In this document: one piece after another, positions 57,345-64,000 of the stretch
Position numbering within the stretch: position 1 is the first letter of the stretch
How the letters are laid out: each line of letters starts with the position of its first letter
DNA from: Rotaria sordida
Taxonomy: Eukaryota > Rotifera > Eurotatoria > Philodinida > Philodinidae
Direction: 5' to 3'
Length of the DNA: 64,000 nt
Assembly (NCBI GenBank): GCA_905250125.1
Contig: CAJNOL010000250.1
Span: 121,700 to 185,699, forward strand
Position numbers and translations under genes: made by a program
Notes under the pieces: model-generated
The model's input: the letters and a program-made list of their open reading frames with translations, nothing else
Databases searched by the model: none
What the model was told of the DNA's origin: nothing

Positions 57345-58328
57345 ATGGCGACCGTATTTGTTGCTGTTGGTATAGCATTAATTCTTTATGTAGCCTATCG
57401 ATTATATCAACATTTATTTCCACCACCAAATATAAATCCACATGGTAAATATGTTTTAATAAGTGGATGTGATTCAGGTTTTGGTCATGGATTAGCTATT
57501 GAACTTGATAAACAAGGTTTTAATGTATTAGCTACTGTACTTTTTCCGGATAGTGAAGAACGTCTTACCAGTCAATTATCTACTCGAGCTACAGTTTTTT
57601 GTCTTGATATAACACAACAAGAAGATATAGAAACTGCATATGAGATTGTTAAAAAAAAAACTAATACACTTCATGCATTAGTAAATAATGCAGGTATTAC
57701 TAAAACTGGTTTTATTGATTGGACATCATGTGATTTTATACGTGAAACAATGGATGTAAATTTTTTTGGACATATTCAAATGACAAAAACATTTTTACCA
57801 TTACTTATATCCCGACGTGGATCACGTGTAGTTAATATTTGTTCAGTAGCTGGTTATATGGCTACATCCGGTCTGTCAGCATATGCATGTTCAAAATTTG
57901 CATTAGAAGCTTTTTCGGATTGTTTACGTCGAGAAATGTATCAGTGGCATTTACATGTATCAGTAATTGAACCTGGTTTTATGCGAACACCAATTATTGA
58001 CGAATATGAACTTGATTGTCGTAATTTATGGGCTGAGCTTCCTGAAGATATAAGAAATCGATGGGGTGAAAATTTTTTTCATGGTTTTATTGCAAAAATA
58101 CAAAAAAATCCTTTTCGTTCAAATGCTGAAAATCCTCAAAAAGTTATTAAAGCAATCCGTCATGCTGTTATGAATACTGCTCCACATATACGATATCGAC
58201 CTGGATGGCAATCAAGTCTTTTCTTTTTTCCACTTTCTATGCTTCCTGCTTGGTTAGCAGATTTTTTTTTCATTAAAACAAAAGGTATGGATGCTATCCC
58301 TACTGGTATTTATGATCAACAAGATTAA
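57345..58328 (+). CDS. Short-chain dehydrogenase/reductase (SDR9C/RDH-like)
   Basis: A single exon of 327 residues. An N-terminal membrane anchor (VFVAVGIALILYVAYRLYQH) precedes a complete classical SDR core. The cofactor loop is ISGCDSGFGHGLA (residues 39-51), structural NNAG is at 114-117, and the catalytic residues are Ser167 (NICSVAG), Tyr180 and Lys184 (YACSK). The LVNNAGITKTGFIDW and VIEPGFMRTPI segments, together with the GCDSGFG glycine loop, fit the retinol, steroid and hydroxybutyrate dehydrogenase group (SDR9C); substrate cannot be told. NAD is more likely than NADP because Asp89 (CLDIT) and no basic residue after the Gly loop are seen, but this is weak. A ttttttag acceptor (57322-57329) 15 bp before the ATG suggests a 5' UTR intron or spliced-leader site. 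Confidence 0.92.
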   Translation: MATVFVAVGIALILYVAYRLYQHLFPPPNINPHGKYVLISGCDSGFGHGLAIELDKQGFNVLATVLFPDSEERLTSQLSTRATVFCLDITQQEDIETAYEIVKKKTNTLHALVNNAGITKTGFIDWTSCDFIRETMDVNFFGHIQMTKTFLPLLISRRGSRVVNICSVAGYMATSGLSAYACSKFALEAFSDCLRREMYQWHLHVSVIEPGFMRTPIIDEYELDCRNLWAELPEDIRNRWGENFFHGFIAKIQKNPFRSNAENPQKVIKAIRHAVMNTAPHIRYRPGWQSSLFFFPLSMLPAWLADFFFIKTKGMDAIPTGIYDQQD

Positions 58329-58457
58329 AATACATTTATTACGGACAAAAAAAAAAGAATCAATATATAGAATCTTACTAATAAAACTTTCTTTCATATT
58401 TATATTGTATATAACAGCATGTAGTTTTATCATTTTGTAAAAGAAAAATATTCAAGC

Positions 58458-58463
58458 AATAAA
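58458..58463 (+). terminator. SDR poly(A) signal
   Basis: AATAAA 129 bp after the stop codon. Confidence 0.4.
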
Positions 58464-58734
58464 ATAATCAATTAGTCAATACGTTAAATAAAGCAATCAT
58501 CATCCTCTAAATAACCATCTTAAGGGTATCTCAGTATCTTTTTTTGATCATTTCTAGCTCTCGTAGATGGTACAACCGATCAAGCTGAAATTTGTATATC
58601 AAAAATAAGGAGACATATGTTCGAGGAAAACAAAAATTTTGACGTGAATCTTTGTTGAGAAATCACGGTTTTACATAGAGTTGCATCCTAATATATTACG
58701 ACTTCCATCAAGAGCAACTATAAGGTGTTAACCC

Positions 58735-58985
58735 AGATCGAGATATGTGTAGATTTATAGAAGAAGATTTCTTCTATCTAATGATGTATCTACTATCAAG
58801 TTCTATTGCGTAGTATTGAGATATCAACAGATGGCGCCATCTATACTGCATCCTACCGTGGTTGCAATGAAGGTGGTACGCTCTGTTTATATCTCAACGA
58901 TATGCCATAGAACTTAATAGTACATACATTATTAGGTATCGGAAATCTTTCTCTATAAATCTACACATATCCTATTCTGTGTACC
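58735..58985. mobile_element. Foldback element, about 250 bp
   Basis: The left arm (atatgtgtagatttatagaa ... atgatgtatctactatcaagttctattgcgtag, here split) is mirrored by the reversed right arm (atatgtgtagatttatagag ... ataatgtatgtactattaag). A small loop (acagatggcgccatct) sits at the centre. Non-coding. Confidence 0.75.
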
Positions 58986-59036
58986 GACTTTGAGAAATAG
59001 AAACGATGAAAAAAAAGAGCAGGATGCTCTTAAGAA

Positions 59037-59440
59037 TCAATTAAAAGAAAAAGATTTTGATTTTATTGATTCATTATAAACATGATCATTTTCTGGTGGA
59101 TATTCATATCGATAATAATCATTTCGTTTATCATATTCATTCATATTGGTAGGATTACTATCAGTAAGAAATATAAAATGAATTCATAAGAACAAACTTA
59201 CGATATTTTCTACTTACTGTTGAAAATACAACAAATCCAGAAGTTGATTAAATTTAGATGATCGTCGTTTTGTATTTTCTTATTCATTCAATAATCGATT
59301 GATTTCATTATAAGCATCATTAATATCACTTATGATATTATAATCCTTGATTTTGGGCCATATTTTGTAAAATGGATGAACATCAATTAAAAGCAAAATC
59401 ATAGCAAATACAAAGACAAATATATGTGAAGCCACTCGTT
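59037..59440 (-). pseudogene. Remnant of a small membrane protein gene
   Basis: Minus-strand exons of about 59440-59218 and 59157-59037 join in frame through a GTAAGT...GATAG intron of 60 bp. The first reads QRVASHIFVFVFAMILLLID (a membrane helix), then HPFYKIWPKIKDYNIISDIN, and hits an in-frame TAA (59280-59282) before continuing ENTKRRSSKFNQLLDLLYFQ. The second codes PTNMNEYDKRNDYYRYEYPP and ends SFSFN-TGA. The upstream part is missing. The intact splice sites suggest a once-real gene, now dead or a 3' fragment. No family recognised. Confidence 0.45.
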
Positions 59441-62146
59441 GTTAAATAACTAATAAAACTAGTTATGCTGCTTTTTATTATATACGTATATACGACAATG
59501 AACTTAGTCTGACATTTCCATGTAATATATAAGACTTTCAAGGACACGAAAACGTCTTATTTAATCGGCTCCTTATATAATTATTAGTCATGTTTTCATG
59601 ATATTATAAAATGATAAAATAAATTCTCTAGCAATAGAATGTGTGATATTAAGAAGAATCACATTGTTTAAAGTACAAAAGAAAAATTTATGATTATTAC
59701 GCGAGATGGAATAGTAACTGCTAAAAGATTTATTCATTGTTCAACCTTTTCAAAAGGAGCTTGCCAAAATTCGAAAGCATTGAGTTAGAATTAGAATTTT
59801 ATGTTCGTTTTGAATATGACTTCAAAAATGTTCTAGGAACCTTTTGTTTAGAAGTTATAAGTCGACCTTATCGAGACCCACAAATTAAATTTCGACGAAC
59901 TTCAGCGTAGTAAAAATTACGCAAAGTAGAAGCGAAAATTATGTCAAATATAGCGGATGAACGAACAAATATTTCTCTATAAAATGAAATACTAATGATT
60001 AGTTTGCTTCGAATCATTTGTCTACAGTAAGTATTTTGGAGTAAGGAACACTGTGTCAATTTAGACAATTTTCTCGATTTCTATGGAAAACAGACTTGTA
60101 AAGTGAATTCGGTCATTTCGAAATGATTATTCTAGAACTCTTGATTCTTATGTCATTTTGAAGAAAACAATTTTGCCTTTAATTCTATGCCAAAATAATG
60201 TCCGTAATATAATGTATACAGTAAATGAGACTCTTGCTACAAAAAAAAATGTGAATTTTCTCTGTCCAAAGTTAATTCTTGCGCCTCTAAAAGTTCAATT
60301 CATAACTCTTAAACCAAAAATCTTAGAGAAATATTTGGAAACAATACTAAATTTTGATTCTAACCCAATGTTTTCAAAGTTCTGCAAGCTTCTTTAATAG
60401 GCTAAAACGTGAATAAATATTTTATCTAATTATTTTTCAATCATCCGTTATTAGCAATTAGTGTTCTACAATCAGGTCATCTATTCAATACCCGATCCGA
60501 CAATTAATGAGATCTCGACGTTTGAAAATATTTTCACTTTTTCAAACTACTAATTTATATTAAATCATAGAAGTAAAAAACAGTTTGCGCAATTTATTGT
60601 ATTTGAGAACAGATCACAGACATGCAATGCGGGATTGTCTTATTAAAAGAATTCGTTTTTTTACTAAATATTCATCTACAAATAATGATGAGCCATATGA
60701 CGAAGTAACTCAATACATGGAGAAGAGAATGAATTATCAAATAGGTGAACATGTATTCTCGTGATAGAAAAAAAAGCATTCATGTACGTGTCCATAATTA
60801 TGACGTTTGGCATAAATATTGCGTTCCATTCTAACATTGTCAGCGACAAAAAAAAACGTATACTTAGAGAAATAGATCGAATTTCAGAAGCAGAAAGACA
60901 CCAAGTGAATTCTGAATTATCTACTTTGAGATGATCTCTTTCTTTTTATTGCTGTATATAAAAGAAACTAAATAGTATACTTTCTCATATCAAATAAAAG
61001 TTTAAAGACCATACTATGACTGTGAAAGTATCTGCCGGATGTCGATTGACTTCGGCCTGATACTGGGTACAACTATCTGGGTTCAAGTCTAAAAGAAAAG
61101 TAGCGGTCATGTCCGATTAAAAAAAGTCGTACCAATGCACGTTTCCTTTAAAAAGAGAATCAAAGCAGAGAGGTTAACATTAGCAAAATAAATTCCTTTA
61201 AGTTGAATATAAAAACTTTCTTGCATATGTTGAATGTCTCTAAAGAATAAAAAACGGATAAATGTTAAATTTGAATTCGACCGTATCGACTTGGCTTAAT
61301 ACCATAGATTTATTTTTTTCTTTGATATTATTGAGTGATCATTGTTACATAACAAATTAATTATAACTTAAATCTGCCATTGAGACAAACATTGATTTGA
61401 TCATTGCTATTTTTGTTTCTAGAATCTTCAAAATTCTTTTAAAAATCGTCTAAATCTTAATAATTAATTCAACGTTTTCTTCTTTTTTTTTTTTTCTTCA
61501 TCAATCTTAAATAGGGATTATCTAATATTCTTATTTTAAAATATTTCTTATAAACGACATCATAGAAACATAAAACAAAGTTGTTTTAACTTATTTCGCC
61601 TGATTAGTCCGACACTATTACTGACGAAGTCAACAAGTCGTCATCTTCCGTTTGAACACGAACAAGTAGATTAAGCGGCATTATACCATGTCAACAATAT
61701 TCTTTATTCAATTGACCACGATCATGGCCATCCAATGACGATGTCCTACTGGGTGATCCCAAGAGTCATACGTATATAAAAACTAAAATCCTTTCTTTCA
61801 TCTCTATTTCTTTTTCCCTTCCCTCTCTTTCTCTCTAGTCTGTTAATTACAATTGTCGATGACGACGTGTTTTTCAATATTGTAACAGTCGGTCGCGCTT
61901 TTCTTTGATGAACATGCATACCATATATGTACGTGATAGGGTGGCAGGCGTGCATGCGACACGTAATACGTATATTTTCCGGGAAAAGAAGAAGCACAAG
62001 AAAAAAAAAAGAAACATTTTTAGCCAACAGGTAAACGAATTGACATAAAAAAAGAAATCAAGGTGAAGAGAGAAGAAGAAGAAAAAAAAAGAAATTAGTT
62101 GTGTATCAATCAATTTCAATCGAGTATTATAGCTAAACAAGCCGAT
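59441..62146. other. Gene-poor stretch of about 2.7 kb
   Basis: No gene supported. The small frames 59868-60068 (minus), 60158-60397 (plus) and 61746-62140 (minus) lack motifs. The last 400 bp is probably promoter and 5' UTR of the zinc-finger gene; it is purine- and pyrimidine-tract rich. Confidence 0.45.
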
Positions 62147-63842
62147 ATGAATAGTAAGTCAAAAAAAAGAAAGTATATTGAAATCTTTTTTTTTTGTCTT
62201 CTAAATTTTTAATTCAGATTCCAAAAGTCCAATTACTAAAGACGAAAAATCATCTAATGGACATCATTTTTCTGAATCAAATCAATCAGCATTTCGTCGT
62301 ATATCATCATCTATTAAAACTGATCAAACTGATAACATCAAGGAAGAAACAACTAAAAATGGTACAACAATTTCTTCAGATGAACATCATACAAATAAAA
62401 ATTCTATTCCAAATCCATTTTTATCACCATTAATTTCTTCAACATCAGATTTTCATTCTCATCTTGCTTTATTACGTCCATTTCTTTCTCAAACTTTACC
62501 ATTTGTACCAACACTTCCACCTCCTAATTATTGGCATACATTACCATTATTTCATCCATTTTTATCTAATCTTCGACCTCCGGGATTTCTTCCACCACCA
62601 CTTTCTTCATTACCAACATCGTCATCATCGTCATCATCTCTTCAACCAAAAGCATCAACAAATACAAACAATAAGAAATCATCATCATCATCATCAGCAA
62701 CACATTACCATCAATATACAATTACAAATAATAATGTTCTTGTTCCATCTCCAGCTACATTGATGGACTTTATTCGACGACCAATAACATCAAATGGAAA
62801 TACAACACAAACACATTCAACAACAAATAATACAAAATCAAAAAATTTAAAAAAATATAAATGTGATATTTGTTCAAGAGCATTTTCAAGAAGTAATACA
62901 TTAGTTACTCATAAGGTAAAAAAAACTATGAATTCTCTTTTTATCCAATACGATTCTTTTTATTTATTTTTTTTAACCAATAAAAATTTTAACCGATTAT
63001 ATTAAAGAAAAGAACACGTTTGTTTCTTCCGTTTTAATTTATTATAGAAAACATAAAAAGAAAGTTTTTTTTTATTTTTTATTACTTATCCATTTCTATT
63101 AAAATTGATTTTGGTGTTAAGAAAAATATACATATATCTTAGCACATGTAATTCGCTAGTTATACTCTAAAAAAACGTTTGATGTAATCGTGACATATGT
63201 CCACTAACGGTAGTGTGAACGTATGTCGGCTTGTATAACAAACGTATTGACAGATTAACACCAATATTGATGATGATGATGATTGAACAATAACTTATCT
63301 CAACTAAAGATTCTTTTATTTCTAGCGTATCCATACAGGTGAAAAACCATTTGTATGTGAAATATGTGATCGAGCTTTTCGTCAACCAGGAAATTTAACA
63401 AGACATAAATTAACGCATACAGCTGCTAAACCTTATGCATGTGGTATTTGTTCAAAAGCATTTAATCGAGCATCAAATCTTCATGCACATCAACGTACTC
63501 ATTCATCAATGATGCCTATGATGACAAAAACAACAACAACAAATAATAATAATAATAATGGTCATGGTTCTTATACATGTAAGAAATGTCATGAAGTATT
63601 TGAACATAAATTTGAACTTAATTTACATACTGCTACTTTACATCATTCTGGTAAGATTCATTTTTGATAAAATTCAATGATTAAAATATAGAATTTTATT
63701 TTAAGATGTTCAATTATTTTCAAAAAATAATGAAGAAGCTGAAGTTGATGATGAAGATGATATGGAAGATGAACAATCGTATGATAAAGATGAAGATTTA
63801 TCTGATGATAGCGAACAAAATATTGATTTACTTGAAAATTAA
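62147..63842 (+). CDS. C2H2 zinc-finger transcription factor
   Basis: Four exons (62147-62153, 62218-62915, 63326-63650, 63706-63842) give 388 residues. Exon 1 carries only ATG AAT A before a GTAAGT donor. The first 215 residues are Ser/Thr/Pro/His-rich and disordered, with poly-Ser. Four C2H2 fingers follow: YKCDICSRAFSRSNTLVTHK, with a canonical RIHTGEKPF linker to FVCEICDRAFRQPGNLTRHK; YACGICSKAFNRASNLHAHQ; and, after a 25-residue Asn/Thr/Met spacer, a divergent finger YTCKKCHEVFEHKFELNLHT. The tail is acidic (EVDDEDDMEDEQSYDKDEDL). The protein is presumably a nuclear DNA-binding regulator. FRQPGNLTRH and FNRASNLHAH recall developmental zinc-finger factors, but I cannot assign orthology. 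Introns are 64, 410 and 55 bp. Confidence 0.9.
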
Positions 63843-63957
63843 CTTTTTTTTTTTAATCCGGTTCTGTTACCGTTTTCTTCTTTGTGTTTTATTGTACAGA
63901 TAAAGAAAATTCATATATATATATATATACATATATATCGATACCTATATATTATTG

Positions 63958-63963
63958 AATAAA
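63958..63963 (+). terminator. Zinc-finger gene poly(A) signal
   Basis: AATAAA about 115 bp after the stop codon, just after a (TA)n tract at 63914-63928. Confidence 0.5.
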
Positions 63964-64000
63964 AGACGGAAACTAGAAAAAAATGTACAAAAAATTTTTA

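Noticed and set aside
61020-61095. tRNA-like B-box (gggttcaagtct)
   Set aside because: No convincing A-box, acceptor stem or anticodon arm could be folded.
61746-62140. Overlapping minus-strand frames with hydrophobic and Phe-rich runs
   Set aside because: Translations of poly-purine tracts in the 5' flank of the zinc-finger gene.
62194-62763. His/Leu-rich frames over the zinc-finger exon 2
   Set aside because: Alternate-frame shadows of the Ser/Pro/His-rich coding region.

Overview
This is AT-rich nuclear DNA from a small invertebrate animal. Coding exons are joined by introns that are mostly 50-70 bp with GT-AG ends, and the gene set is metazoan: Na,K-ATPase beta, SERCA, myosin regulatory light chain, a lamin-like intermediate filament, neprilysin and nuclear-receptor remains. 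Compact genes with tiny introns, pseudogenised accessory genes and many non-autonomous elements fit a bdelloid rotifer best. That placement is inference; no marker gene was compared.

Layout. 1-2949: non-coding, with a dead mariner transposase. 2950-5269 (-): type I membrane protein with a Cys-rich ectodomain. 5747-6358: foldback MITE. 7900-9075 (-): 2-oxoglutarate-oxygenase (PhyH-like) pseudogene. 9649-9748: 100-N gap. 9847-12736 (-): intermediate-filament/lamin-tail protein. 12737-20981: gene-poor, with foldback elements of 1.05 kb and 1.85 kb and a small one of about 155 bp. 20982-27358 (+): intact 17-exon neprilysin-like M13 protease with a 2.7 kb intron holding another palindrome. 27359-32120: mostly empty. 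32121-32714 (-): secreted LURP-one/tubby-like protein. 34282-34956: second copy of the 5.7 kb MITE. 35860-38310 (-): nuclear-receptor pseudogene fragments. 39767-41076 (-): Na,K-ATPase beta. 42026-43195: palindrome with FLYWCH-like coding remnants in its arms. 44378-46711 (+): SERCA with an assembly gap, mutually exclusive M7 exons and alternative last exons. 47475-48101 (+): myosin regulatory light chain. 52109-52491 (+): 79-residue disordered protein in four small exons, only 112 bp ahead of RBBP4 (52604-56775, +), a possible operon-like pair. 57345-58328 (+): single-exon SDR oxidoreductase. 59037-59440 (-): small pseudogene remnant. 62147-63842 (+): four-finger C2H2 transcription factor.

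Two themes stand out. First, the SERCA locus encodes at least a 2 x 2 set of isoforms: two versions of membrane helix M7 plus its luminal loop, each exactly 86 nt, and two C-termini. Second, the gaps and long introns hold at least thirteen long inverted-repeat (foldback) elements from several families, some with clear TA target duplications; two families are present in two copies. SERCA, Na,K-ATPase beta and myosin light chain are housekeeping or muscle genes that share this stretch, but nothing shows they are co-regulated.

All exon boundaries were derived by hand from GT-AG sites and frame continuity; no transcript evidence was available.
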